Positions 11,576 through 24,900 of a stretch of 64,000 nucleotides of DNA are shown piece after piece. The notes beneath the pieces were generated by a model, which was not told the DNA's origin, searched no databases, and saw nothing but the letters and a program-made list of their open reading frames with translations. The translations under genes were made by a program, and so were the position numbers. Origin of the DNA: Orientallactaga sibirica (taxonomy: Eukaryota > Chordata > Mammalia > Rodentia > Dipodidae); the NCBI GenBank assembly GCA_036365145.1, contig JAEOAD010002279.1, positions 4,335,001-4,399,000 on the forward strand, in the 5' to 3' direction. Numbering within the stretch: the stretch's first letter is position 1; every line of letters starts with the position of its first letter.

Positions 11576-12130
11576 CTTTCGTTTTCAACGGGCTGGAGAG
11601 TGCACAAGCATTCCTGGCCGGTGAGCAGGCATTGGCCTCCTTCTCCTCCGCTAGGGCTCCAAGGTGGCTCCATTAGCACCCGTGGAAATTCCGCTCAGGC
11701 GTCAAGGAGAAAACAGCTACAAATAACACAGCTGCTTCCCAATCTCCAAAGCACATCTCTGCCATCATTTTCCTCTTCAACTATCACCACTGAAGCCTTT
11801 CAGCCAGAAAGCAATTTGTTCTCAGCTTCCTCGGGTTGCTAAGTTAGCACATCTCTGGTTGGTTGTAAACGAGGTGTCCTTCTTACACTCTCTCCTTGCC
11901 TGGCGTCTCCTCCATAGAGCTCTTCCCACAAAACTGACCAGCCTGCTGCTCAAGGCACTCCAGTTTGGTGGTGGTCCTTGCCTTCCCTTCTTATTTCATC
12001 TCCAACATGTGACACCCCCCCCACCGCCCCATGATCCAGCCACACCAGTCATCTGCCAGAAACCTCTGCTCCTGTTTCTTTCCATCCTCTGCTTTCTCTA
12101 ATATTTTTTGTTTATTTATTTATGTTTTTT
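11576..12130. other. Single-copy intergenic DNA
   Basis: No repeat family or exon is recognised. Open frames of 80 codons in two plus frames have no domain signature. Confidence 0.4.
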
Positions 12131-12757
12131 TATTGATTTTATTTATTTATTAACTGGTTTTTTGAGGTAGGGTCTCGCTCTAGCCCAGGCTGACCTGTGT
12201 AGTCTCAGGGTGGCCTTGAACTCACAGCGATCCTCCTACCTCTGCCTCCTGAGTGCTGGGATTAAAGGCGTGTGCCACCCCGCCCGGCTCTTTCTTTCTT
12301 TAAAAAAATTCTACTTTTCTTTATTTGAGAGAGCAAGAAATAGGCAGGTAGAGACGGGAGTGTGTGTGTAGGGGGGGGGGATAGGGCCTTCAGCCACTGC
12401 AAATGAACTCCAGACACGTGTCCCCTTGTGCATCTGGCCTACATGGGCACTGGGGAATCGAACCTAGGTCCTTTGGCTTTGTAGTGAAGTGCCTAACCGT
12501 TAAGCCATCTCTCCAGCCCTCCTTTTCTTTTCTTTTCTTTTTTTATTTGACACAGAGACAGAAGAATAAAGAGAGGAAGAGAGAGAAATAGGAAAAGAGA
12601 GAGAGAGAATGGGCACACCAGGGCCTTCAGCTACTGCAAGTGAACTCCAGATGCATGTGCCACCTTGTGCATCTGGTTTACATGGGACCTGGAGAATCAA
12701 ACCTGGGTCCTTGGGTTTCGCAGGCAAGTGCCTTAACCGTTAAGCCATCTCTCCAAC

Positions 12758-12788
<31 letters not shown>

Positions 12789-13060
12789 GGTTTTTCGAGG
12801 TAGGGTCTCATTCTACCTCAGGCTGACCTGGAATTCACTCTGTATTCTCAGGGTGGCCTTGAACTCATGGTGATCCTCCTACCTCTGCCTCCCGAGTGCT
12901 AGGATTAAAGGTGTGTGCCACCACGCCCGGATCTTTTTTTTTTTTTTTTTTTTTTTTTTTGAGACAGTCTTGCCACAAGGCTTTGGCTGGCCTGGCACAC
13001 ACTAGATAGCTCAGGCTGGCCTCAAACCCACAGCAATCTTCTGCTCAGCTAGACAGTCTG
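12131..13060 (-). repeat. Antisense SINE cluster downstream of the TCEANC2 poly(A) site
   Basis: B1s lie at about 12150-12290 and 12760-12930. tSINEs lie at about 12300-12520 and 12536-12762. An older, more diverged B1-like piece (GAGACAGTCTTGCCACAAG) occupies about 12940-13060. All are reverse complement on the plus strand, so they are sense with respect to TCEANC2. Confidence 0.82.
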
Positions 13061-13102
13061 CGGAGAGAAATCACACCTTCTGTTTTCGAGTGCACGTCTC
13101 AG

Positions 13103-13108
13103 TTTATT
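13103..13108 (-). terminator. TCEANC2: Candidate TCEANC2 polyadenylation signal AATAAA
   Basis: On the minus strand the sequence reads ATAATAAACT. About 20-30 bases further downstream it becomes GT-rich (GGTGTGATTTCT), as expected of a downstream element. It is the first canonical hexamer after the stop codon. Cleavage would fall near 13085. Confidence 0.6.
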
Positions 13109-13829
13109 ATTACTTTTAAAAAGCAAGTATCATTTACATAATCATTTGAGCAGGATTGTACGGGAGGTATTTCACTTCAAAAATCTCTACAAGCTTTGGC
13201 CAGCTGCAGTAAGCCATTGCAGGAGCAATTCCATTATGCATCTTGCACAGAGCCAGTATTCAAATAAAGCCCGGGGTGCAGGGAAGCTTCGGTCAGCTCC
13301 TCATTAGAAGCCTCAGCATGGGGCTCGGGAGACCATGGCAGGTCTTCCAGGGAGAGCTGAAAGAGCTCAGATAAGGGAGTGCTGGCAAGCAGGGCTCCGG
13401 CGGGCTCACCCCTGGGGTACAGCAAAGAGACAGACACGGGAGTTCTGAGAGGTACGGGAGCTGCCTAAACTCGGGGGGATGGAACCGAGTGAGTAGCAGC
13501 AGTAATTGAGTTTCAGTTACCTGCAGGGTGGCGAAATAAAGTAGTCACTTCATCCGCCTGACGTGGAGGGGAGCTTGCAGGTGTCCTTGGCATAGGCACG
13601 GCGAAATCCGTCACCCTTCCTCTGTGTTGGGTGATGGCAACCGTATGGCGCTTCCTAGTGACAGCCGGTGTGCGTCCTGTTAGGCAGCACCCAGCGCACA
13701 GGGGCTAATGAGGCGTGCTCCTGCAGGCCTGTCTCCCGGGGCTCCCTGTCTGCAGGAATGGCACCATGGGAAAATGCAGCACAGCCGGCTCTCGCCTCCC
13801 CCAAACTCAAAAGCTTTCTTTTCCTTTTT

Positions 13830-13985
13830 CTTTTTCAAGGTTTTCCAGGTAAGGTCTCACTCTAGCCCAGGCTGACCTGGAATTCACTCTATAGTCTCAG
13901 GGTGGCCTGGAACTCACGGCGATCCCCCTACCTCTGTCTCCAGAGGGCTGGGATGAAAGGCGCGCGCCAACCACGCCGGGCTTCA
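13830..13985 (-). repeat. B1 SINE in the TCEANC2 3' UTR
   Basis: The plus strand shows the reverse complement of B1: a short T-rich tail, then AGGTAAGGTCTCACTC, and CACGCCGGGC at the end. The element is somewhat diverged. It would form part of the mature mRNA if the distal poly(A) site is used. Confidence 0.85.
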
Positions 13986-14088
13986 AAAGCGGTTTTTTTT
14001 TTTTTTTTTGAATGGCCACGCGAGGCCCGTTTTCCTCTGGGCCCAGGCCGGGGTGGGGGTGGGGTGGGGTGTGGGGAGCACCGGCGGG

Positions 14089-14277
14089 TCACTTTTTGTG
14101 GGTCTGCACAAACGTGCCGACGGGCAGGGCGCCGCTCTTCACCTGCTCCCGGATCTCAGCTCGGTGCTTTAATGTGAAGACCAGAGCGCGCACCGTGCGC
14201 CGGTACGGCCCGTTAATGAGGCGGGAGCAGACATGAAACGTTTCCTGCTCAATATTTGCAACCAGTAGGTGATCCAT
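14089..14277 (-). CDS. TCEANC2: TCEANC2 last coding exon (residues 147-208 and stop)
   Basis: The acceptor is TGCCGTTATTTCAG, followed directly by ATGGATCACC. That internal Met is residue 147, not a start. The exon encodes the body of the TFIIS central-domain-like region ([50 protein letters not shown]) and ends FVQTHKK-TGA at 14091-14089. No zinc-ribbon cysteines follow. The exon is richer in CpG than the surrounding intron. Confidence 0.96.
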   Translation of the reverse strand: MDHLLVANIEQETFHVCSRLINGPYRRTVRALVFTLKHRAEIREQVKSGALPVGTFVQTHKK

Positions 14278-14957
14278 CTGAAATAACGGCAAAATGATCA
14301 AATTAGGGCCTTGGCGTTGCATAAGGATTGGAGAAAGCGAGAGGGGCCGGAGCACTCTGCTCGGAGGCCTCCATTAATCAACTGAAATGCAAGGACACCT
14401 AACTTCCCGTCACAAGAGAAACAGGAAGAGCAAATTAATTCCACCCTGGCAATTAAGGAACAAGGCCATGTGCTTTGTGACAGGGACCTCATTCACAACC
14501 CCCGCCGGGTGGTAATATTTGCCATTATAACAGGAAACTGGCCTGAACTAAGCAGCCGGCACCAGGCCCTGCACTTTACCAACCAGGAAACGGGAGTCCA
14601 AGGATAATAAATCAGCTTAACAAACAGCTCCTACTTCCCTTTGTTTTTCAAGAGCCTTTAACCCTTGGTTAACATCTCAGAAACGCCCCCCACCCCCTGA
14701 TCCTCGGATGTGCACAGAGTAGTTTGTAGATCACTGCTCACGGTTAATACTCAGCACTCTGAGGGCCACATTTTTACAGACAGATAAGGAACAGGTTCAA
14801 AGGGAAAGAGGCCAGACAGCTCACGAGTACCAAGAGGCAGAGGCTGGGACTGTGACCCAGGCCCCGACTCCCGAGCGCACATTTCCGTGCCTTCCAGCAT
14901 GTTGCCATTCCCAGGTAACTGACTTTGGAGAGACACCCGTATGTTCTTGATTTCTCT

Positions 14958-15005
<48 letters not shown>

Positions 15006-18000
15006 TTTCTTTTATTTGAGAGAGAGAAAGTATGGGCACACCAGTTCCTCTTGCAGCGGCAAAACCATCTCCAGACATGCCCTGCTTCATGCATCTGGCT
15101 TTATGTGGGTCCTGGGAAACTGAATCAGGCTTTGCAAGCAAACACCTTTAACTGCTGAGCTATCTCCCCGGCCTGATTCCTGTTAGGTCTGACCAATATG
15201 GAGTCACCAAGGACAGCAGGATGGCGATAGAGACATAAGGAAGTGGATTATCCACATTCTTCAAGAAACCGTCAGCCATTATCCCCTCCTTGCCTGCAAT
15301 GTGCCCAGGTCATGGTTTCCTGCCCCCTTATTTTGTAAATCACCTGGTCGATGTCCTGGTGTCACACCTTGGCTATCTCAGATATCCCCTGAGCTCTTCC
15401 TTTCTTTCCCCCAACTGAAAGCCCTATAAAGCCCACTACCTGAGGAACTCAGGTGGCCTATGCTCCACTCTTGTGAGCCAGCCCTGGCAGCTCGTGTTTT
15501 TCGCGAATAAACGCTTTCATCTTTGCCTCAGAGTGGTGTGTGTGGTTGTGGTCACTCCCGAGCCTTACAATTCCTCCCTTCCTTCCTGTCCATGTGTTTG
15601 TGTGTGGAACGGTATATACGTTCCCTTGCAGGACCCCATGGGCTCACCTGCAGCAAGAGGCGCCAGCCCACAGTGACCAAAGCAAAATGTTGGGTGTCCC
15701 ACTCCATGGGTCTTCTGCCCATTTTTTTTTTCTCACTCTAGCCCAAGCTGACCTGGAATTCACTCTGTAGTCTCAGGGTGGCCTTGAACTCACTGTGATC
15801 CTCCTACCTCTGCCTCCAGCATGCTGGAAGGAAAGGAGTGTGCCACCATGCCCGGCTAAACTGGAGTCTCTATGATACCTTAGCTTGCTGTTTTCCCACA
15901 AGCCTGGGACAATTCCCTGTTTTCTGCTCCCCTATCTGAGGCAGCTATGGGACCAGAATACTTTGTAAAGGCTGGAAAGGTGGCTGGCTGGCATTTGCCC
16001 CTTGGCACTTGCTAGACACGTTCATCCCAGTAGAAGCCTGGTTACTCGCCAGTTGCTCACAGATTTGCTAAACCTGACACACAAATCCAACCCCCATGCC
16101 CCATTTCTCTCATTGGTTATCAAGGGAAGAAGAAGAAGGAAAAAACACTAAACTCTGAGAGCCTTGAAATTCACATAACTAAATACTTAAATACGCCAGG
16201 CGTGGTGGCGCATGCCTTTAATCCCAGCACTCGGGAGGCAGAGGTAGGAGGATCGCTGTGAGTTCGAGGTCACCCTGAGACTACAGAGTGAATTCCAGGT
16301 CAGCCTGGGCTGGAGTGAGACTCTGCCTTGAAAAACCAACAATAATAAATAAATACTTAAAATACCCCATGCAGCCAAGGGTTGACCTTGGAGACACAGC
16401 ACACAAAAGACCGAAGCACTCTAGGCTAGAAAGGAGACAGCATTAACAACGGAATCACAGGGCAACATAGCCAGACGTGGTGATATAGATCCTAACACTT
16501 GGGAGGCTCAGGCAGCAGGGTCTCTAGTTTGAGGCTAGCCTGGGACTCACAGCGAGACCACATCAAAATAGAAATAAACAGTAAGCCCGGGGGTGGTGGC
16601 GCACGCCTTTAATCCCAGCGCTTGGGAGGCAGAGGTAGGAGGATCTCTGTTGAGTTCCAAGCCAGCCTGAGACTACATAGTGAATTCCGGGTCAGCCTGG
16701 GCTAGAGTGAGACCCTACCTTGAAAAAACCAAAATAAACAAACAAACCACTAAACAAGGTGCTGTGCCAGGGATGAGGAGGAAGCGTCTAGCGATTCTCT
16801 TACTCAATAAGGTTAGCCAGAGTGCAGAAACAAGGGAAATACCTGTGAGATTACAACAAAACCATCAAGCATTGTTGTTGTGTAAACCAAGCTCAGTACA
16901 TAGAGGAAAGGATGCCTTTGGGTGACTCGAGCCTGACCAAGCTGTTGTGCCCTTTTCTCTTTCTTTTTTTCAAAAGATTTTATTTATTAGAGATAGAGAG
17001 AGGAAAAGAGAGAGAGAGAGAAAGAATGGGTGTGCCAGGACCTCCAGCCACCGCAAAGGAACTCCAGATGCGTTCGCCCCTTGTGCATCTGGCTTGCGTG
17101 GGACCTGGACAATCGAACCGGGGTCCTTAGGCATCGCAGGCAAATACCTTAACCGCTAAGCCATCTCTCCAGCCTGTTGGGCCCTTTTCTAATGGGTACC
17201 AACTTGATGCTTCAGGTAAACAAGAACTTTTGAGTGAAAGGCCCAGAGTCTTACCAGCACCCCGAGAAAAATGAAATTTTGCTGAGGTTCCTGTTGAACA
17301 GGAACCCTGGAAGAACTCTATGGATTCACCGTATCAAGAAACCACATCAGTCTTTGTACTTCTCAAGAGATGCCTTGTCTCTTTCTCAGGTTTTTTAAAA
17401 TTATTTTTATTTTAGAGACACACAGGGACACAGAGAGAGAGAGAGAATTGGCATACCAGGACCTCAGCCACTGCAATCAAACTCCAGATGCGACCTTGTG
17501 CTTGCCTCATGTTTGTGCGTCTGGTTAATGTGGGATCTGGAGAGTCAAACATGGGTCCTAAGGCTTCGCAGTCAAGCGCCTTAGCTGCTAAGCCATCTCT
17601 CCAGCTCTCTTTCTCACGGTTTTGCTCATCTCTCTCAGCCTTGCTCACTACCAATTCTAACTACCCAAGTCTCTCTCTATTCCACACGCAACTTCTACTT
17701 CCTCACAACCCCCCTCCCCCACAAACGCACAGCCTAGAACGAGAGAACATGTAATGCAGATAACCCTAAGCCAGGCGTGGTGGCCATTTTACCAGCATTC
17801 CTTTGGTTTCAACCCTTGCAGTCAGGTGCTTCCTAGCACCCATCTCACTGACAGAGAGAATCTGATTTGCAGCCCCCATCTACTTGGGCCTGTAAGTGGA
17901 CTGCCTATTACTCAGTTGTTTAATGTTGCATAATCTGGCTATAGACAGGTAAGATATGAAACATGGCCACTGGGCTGGGGAGAGGACTCAGGGGATAAAG

Positions 18001-18558
18001 GTCTTGCTGGTTTGGGGCAGCAAAGATGGCTTAGCGGTTAAAGCGTTTGCCTGTGAAGCCAAAGGATCCCAGTTCGATTCTCCAGGACCCACATAAGCCA
18101 GATGCACAAGGGGGCGCATGCATCTGGAGTTCATTTGTAGTGGCTAGAGGCCCTGGCGTGCCCATTCTCTCTCTGTCTGCCTCTCTTCTATCTCTCTCTC
18201 TGCTTGCAAATAAATAAATAAATAATTTTTTTTAAAAAAGGTGCTGGTTTGCAAAGCCTGCCAGCACTGGTTCAATTCCATGTAAACCAGATGCACAAAG
18301 TAGCACATGCACCTGGAGTGTTTGCCTGTCTTTGCTTGTCTCAGAAACATGGTACTGAACCTGCGCTTGTGTCGTCTGGAGAAGGCTGTAAGAGCTGTAA
18401 CCTCTTGCGCTGACGCTGCGTACCATAACTAGTTCTTCATCCTGTGCCCAGCCCTGCTACAGGCACTAGCAAGGACTCCATAGTGACTCTCCTTTCTCCC
18501 CATGTAAACCTCCCTCCTTTCCTGCACTTTTAAAAAAATTTAAAAAGATTTTATTTAC

Positions 18559-18593
<35 letters not shown>

Positions 18594-19243
18594 TGACACA
18601 AAGACGGAGAGACAGAGAGGGAGAGGGAGAATGGACGCACCAAGGGCCTCTAGCCACTGCAAATGAACTCTAGATGCGTGCGCCACTATGTGCATCCAGC
18701 TTACGTGGGACCTGCAGAGTCGAACCGGGGTTCTTAGGCTTCACAGACATGTGCTTTAACTGCTAAGCCATCTCTCCAGCCCCTCCTGCACTTGTAATAA
18801 CATTTACATAGTAGATCGATGTGAATTACATTTCTGTTTCATGTGTAGGACCCAGATAGTGCAGTCCTGCCCTTCTTACAAAAGGCAAGCTCACCTGCCA
18901 TCTCTTCCATGAACCCTCAAGTCCCCATACTTCACTCTCTCCCTACTTTACGTGTCTAGAGCCATTGCCAGTGTCACTATTTCAGGCTGCCTTAGAGTTC
19001 TGAGTCATCTGCAGGCTTTAAGCCAGGGGACAGCAAGCTTTCTTAGGACAAGGAAGGCAAGTCGTGTATTTTTGAGTTCTCTCCCGGCACCGCGTAGATC
19101 TTTCCCAAACACAGGCTGAAATGAATATCCACTGCCAGCAAACTTTGGGTGGCTTGTTCCAACAGTCTGACTGGATTTACACCTAGCTACCCACACTTCT
19201 ATTTTTTAAATTATTTACTTATTTGGGAGAAAGAAAGACGCAG

Positions 19244-19291
<48 letters not shown>

Positions 19292-21855
19292 GTGTGCCAG
19301 GGCATCCACCACTGCAAACGAACTCCAGACGCATGTGCCCCCTTGTGCATCTGGCTTACGTGGGTCCTGGAGAATCGAACCGGGATCCTTTGGCTTTGCC
19401 GGCAAATGCCTTAACCGCTAAGCCATCTCTCCAGCCCTACCCATACTTCTTTTTGACTACCTGATATATTAATAAGAGAACTGGCCAAAGTCAGGGGTGG
19501 GCTCAGAATCCATTAAACAAAGAAAAAAAAAAAAACCCTAACGGTCCCGTATCAGAACGTGCCCCCCGACCTGGATCTCATTAGCGCCATCTGACAACCG
19601 GCTGAGCCAACCAGCCACTGTTTCATAACTCTTAATGATACGGGCTCACTTTAGAATCAGGTTCATTTTTTTTTTCTTTAATGACATAACAGGAAAATGA
19701 TCACAGGCCATGAGGTAGGAAGGAGAGTGGATAATGAGGAGGGGGAAGTAAGAGAATGACGCCACAGGGGGACGTTCATACGAGGAAAAGATCTAACGGG
19801 CCGGGAAGAACAAATGATGTCTGGGAGAGAGAAAGTAAGGGGAATGGAGCCTGGGCCTCAGCCACGGGGCTTTTATTCAAAGATCCCATTATTCCAAGAA
19901 CAAGGAAACAGTCCATGAACTGAGGAAGCGCAATCTGGAGCGTAAGAAAAGAGATAACCTTTGGCTGTGTATATATTCTTCACATGTGGCTTTCGCTATT
20001 AGGAGACAGGACTGAAACAACACAGAAACATTTTTCCCCCTACAAAATGAATGTAATGAGTAGATTTGGGATTTGTAAAAACACATGCCAGGATTAAGCT
20101 GTAAAGGCTTTTCAGGCATTGGACGAATAACTTACTCGACGTTTACAGCTGCACCATGACATACATTTAATGGGGCTCTGATGTCTGATTTGAAGGAACT
20201 CAATACGGGTTACTATCAAGGACCAGGTACCGGAATTAGATGGCCATTGATCCGCCTCAATATAAAATGTCTCATAACAATAGGTGCTATGGTTAACCTT
20301 ACATAAGTGTTTGTACTGGGTTTTTTTTAAATTTTTATTTACTTATTTATTTATTAGAGATAGAGACAGAGGGAAAGAGGGAGAGTGAGAACGGGCGTAC
20401 CAGGGCCTCCAGTCACTGCAAACGAACTCCAGACGTGCACGCCCCCTTGTGCACCTGGCTTACGTGGGACCTGGAGAATCGAACCGGGGTTCTTAGGCTT
20501 CACAGGCATGCGCCTTAACCACTAAGCCATCTCTCCAGCCCTGTATTTGTTTTTTGACATACCAAACGGATAAAAAAAATACCATCAAAGTCTGTTCATG
20601 CAAAAATGATGGGTTGTTTTTCTTTTCTTTCTTGGCCAAGAAAGTAAGATGCACACTTTTTTTTTTTTTCAAGGTAGGGCCTCACTGTAGCTCAGGCTGA
20701 CCTGGAATTCACTATGTAGTCTCAGGGTAGCCTTGAACTCAAGGCAATTCTCCTACCTCTGCCTCCCAAGTGCTGGGATTAAAGGCATATGCCACCACGC
20801 CTGGCTAAGCCACATACTTTTAATTTTTCAAATTTACTCTTTGGGAACAAAGCACTCAGCTATGCTTAATCTGATTTTTTTTCCCCCAATTACACTGGAA
20901 AGCCCTAACGAATGTATCACTTTTTTAACTTCACTCTGTAACACTTGAGTGCTTACCACTTGATGTGCCATTTAAAGGATAATTAATGGATAAACTAAAA
21001 GGATAATTATTATGGAGTTTAATATAGCAGGCAAACTGCTCATTAATCCTTACAAGCATAGCTTCATTATTATCATTTACTTAAAAAGATACCACAGGGA
21101 ACTGATATTTACCACCACATTAACTACATATTATATACCACACTGTATGTTTCAGCAGTAATTTTGGTTTATTTAAAAAATAAACTTTACTTAAAATAGC
21201 AAGTCTGTTAGCTAATCGATACTCTGGAAAATTGCTTACAACATTCCTATTTTTTTTTCTCTCTTTAATATTCATATTAAAGCTTCCTTTAGGAAAAGTT
21301 AAGCAAACTTACTGCATGGCAATGCTATCAAGCAGGCATTAAAAAATCAGACATGAAAAATAAAGACATATAGAATAAGATATACAAAGTGACACTAATT
21401 GAAATTGATCAAGACTCAAGAGGTAACACAAATGTATATAATTAGGTCAGTTTCCTGAAGTTATTTAAATAATCAATAAAAATATCTTATGGAACATTTG
21501 GCATATAATTTGCTCTAAATAAATCTTGGGCAATCATAACTTACCCAACATTCCTTAAAATGCCATTGTAACTTACCAAAATAGGAAATGCACCAAAGTG
21601 TTCACAAGATTATGTTTGGGAAGTAGGTTCCTTCTGTATCCTTCTCTTTTTATTTTTAGGTTTACATTTAAAAACAATTTTTTTTTCTTTTAAAAGCGTA
21701 GCTAATATATCACAAATCCATTTGCCATCTTTTGTGGGTGAGTAATTGAGATAGAAAGATTAACATACACTTTTTGAGAACACAGGCAAAAATCTAGCAC
21801 TAAGTCAGAGATCCAAGTTCCTTCTTCTATTAAGTTATTCTTTCTTCCTTTCTTT

Positions 21856-21895
<40 letters not shown>

Positions 21896-21896
21896 T

Positions 21897-21931
<35 letters not shown>

Positions 21932-24900
21932 ATTTTTCAAGGTAGGGTCTCACTCTGGCCCAGGCTGACCTGGAATTCACTATGTAGTCTCAGGGTGGCC
22001 TCCAACTCACGACGATCCTCCTACCTCTGCCTCCCGAGTGCTGGGATTAAAGGCGTGCGCCACCACGCCCGGTGACAGCTCTCTTTTTTAAAAGATGCTT
22101 TATTTATTTATTTGGGGAGAGGGACAGAGAGAGAGAAAAGGAAGGGAGGGAGGCAGGTGGTGGGGAGGAGATACCAACAACAGACACACCAGGGCCTCCA
22201 GCCATTGCAAATGAACTCCAGTTCCATGCACCACCTTGTGCATTTGGCTTACGTGGGTCCTGGGGAATAGAACTTCAGTCCTTAGGCTTCGTAAGTAAGT
22301 GCCTTCACTGCTAAGCTATCTTGACAGCCTTTTCAAAAAATCTTAGTTATGTATTTATGTATTTATTTATTTATTTATTGGGGCAGATAAAGAAAATGGG
22401 AGCACCGGGGCCTCCAGCCAAGGTTATTCTTGGGATGAGAAAAACATGGACACTGTATAAACTGAGTTTTCAGACTATTCATTAGCTTATAAGATTTGTT
22501 ATTTGATAACATTATTATTTTTATTAATGAGCAAAAGTCTTCCCAGCATGTATGCAACTTGTGGTTATGACGATGACACGGAGTATGTCTATCCAATTGG
22601 TTTTATGCTTTAGATCTACAAGTATTGGTGCTGACAAAAAAAAGAAAAAAAGGGAAGTAGTCTTTAATGAGCCATCTTCCCAGAACTGAGTAGTCTATTT
22701 TTTTTTTTTTTTTTTGTTTTTTGAGGTAGGGTCTCACTCTAGCCTAGGCTGACCTGGAATTCACTCTGGAGTCTCAGGGTGGCCTCGAACTCATGGAGAT
22801 CCTCCTACCTCTGCCTCCCGAGTGCTGGGATTAAAGGCGTGCACCATCATGGCCGGCAATAGATACCTTTCTATTTGGCCATTAATATTCTAAAACACAG
22901 CCCATCCCATTTTTTTTGTTTGTTTTTGTTTTTCGAGGTAGGGTTTCACTCTAGTTCAGGGTGACCTGGAATTCACTATGTAGTCTCAGGGTTGCCTCAA
23001 ACTCTCGGCGATCCTCCTACTTCTGCCTCCCGAGTGCTGGAATTAAAGGTGTGTGCCACCATGCCCAGCCCATCCCAATTTTTATGTTTTTATATAAATG
23101 CTGGTGTACCACCAGCTCTCCCCTTTTTAAAAAAATTAAATATTTTATTTATTTATTTGAGACAGAGAGAAAGAGTCAGAGAGACAGAGAGAGGGAGTGA
23201 GAGAATGGGTGCGTCAGGGCCTCCAGCCACTGCGAATGAACTCCAGATACATGTGCCCCCTTGTACATCTGGCTTACATAGGGCCTGGAGAATCAAACCA
23301 GGATCCTTTGGCTTTGCATGCAAACGCCTTAACCACTAAGCCATCTCTCTAGCCTCCATCCCAATTTTTTAATTCAGTAGAAAGGAAAAGAATTTAAGTG
23401 GAGCTGGGTGAGGTGGCGCATGCCTTTAATCCCAGTACTCGGGAGGCAGAATTAGGAGTATCTCTGTGAATTCGAGACCACCCTGAGGCTACATAGTTAA
23501 TTCCAGGTCAGCCACAGTGAGATCCTACCTCGAAACCCTACCTTGAAAAACCAAAAAAAAAAAAAAAAAAAAAAAACCAAAAAGAATTTAAATGGAGCCA
23601 ACATTCATTAAATAATTAATCAGCAGACCCATATATATTATTCCATATACTTTGCTATATTTGTATAACGTATATTCATTTAGTTTTAGCAGTAACTTGG
23701 TGATGGGATAACAATTCTCCTTTTACAGATGGAAACGCATCTCAGAACTGTACAGGCATGTGCCTATGGTGGGACATGTAGGGCCGTATGAGTCTGGGTT
23801 TCAGCCAATGTCTTGGTAGCTCCATAGCCTGTGCTACAACACGGCTTCCCCAAATGCATATGAATCCAGAATCCTTAAAGAAGAAGACCTTTTAGAATAA
23901 CACCACAGCATTAAGACTGTGACAGCTCATCATGGAAACATGATTTGTGCCAGGCGTGGTGGCACACACCTTTAATCCCAGCGCAGACGTAGGAGGATCG
24001 CCGTGAGTTTGAGGCCACCCTGAGACTACATAGTGAGACCCTATCTCAAAATAAATAAATAAATACATAAATAAATAAATAAATAAAAAGCAGAGAGAGA
24101 GAAAGAGTAGGGGCACACCAGGGCCTCCAGGCACTGCAAACGAACTCCAGACACACGCACCACTTTGCGCATCTGATTTTACACGGGTACTGGGGAATCG
24201 AACCTAGGTTGTGAGGGTTTGCAGGCAAGTGTCTTGACAGCTGAGCCATCTCTCCAGCCCAGATGAGGCTCATTTTAAATAGGAGAATACTCATATCCCA
24301 AGTAGGGCCTTACCTTTAATTCCAAGGCTTCTGACAGTAATTTCTGGGCGTTTTTTCGAAACGACTCCGTTTTTGGGTCACTTCGAACTTCAATGGGAGG
24401 TCTGTCCAGATGTTTCTCAATGAAAGTTTTCCACTCAGTGTAAACCTCGTTGGCAAGATGAGCCACCTCTGAATCTGAGTGTTTGCGCAGCTTGTTCACC
24501 GTGTGACCTGTAACAGGAGAGCAACCACATATGGGAGGCTGTTCTGTCTCCTGGAAAGCACAGGGCTGGATGGACGGCCGGGTGGTACCGACAGTCACTC
24601 ACATACCTCAGAACGCAGAGACTTGTGCACAAACAGGCCCTGTCTCACAAAGGCATGGGAAGACAATCTCTGGGGGAGAACCAGAATTGCCAATGCAGTA
24701 AGCCAAAACTAGAAGCACACCAGTCTGCTTGAAAAGAACAATAGGGGGCTGGAGAGATGGCTCAGCGGTTAAGGTACTTGCCTGCGAAGCCTAAGGATCC
24801 AAGTTTGATTCCCCCAGAACCCACGTAAGCCAGACACACAAGGGGGGCACTTGCGTCTGGAGTTTATTTGCAGTGACTGAAAGCCCTGGTGCACCCAATC

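Larger units (their letters stand above)
13085..14088 (-). other. TCEANC2: Probable TCEANC2 3' UTR
   Basis: This stretch runs from the stop codon to the first canonical poly(A) signal. I see no AATAAA on the minus strand between 14088 and 13109, so a UTR of about 1.0 kb is predicted. It contains one B1 SINE (about 13830-13985), which is in sense orientation in the transcript, and otherwise single-copy sequence. The extent is inferred from the signal alone. Confidence 0.6.

Noticed and set aside
1..13080. Expected downstream neighbour CDCP2 (convergent in human)
   Set aside because: I looked for CUB-domain coding exons and saw none. The neighbour probably lies beyond the left edge.
24275..24598. 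The full 107-codon minus frame around exon 3 as a separate protein
   Set aside because: Only 24314-24507 is exon. The ends of the frame are intron, beyond a consensus acceptor and donor.
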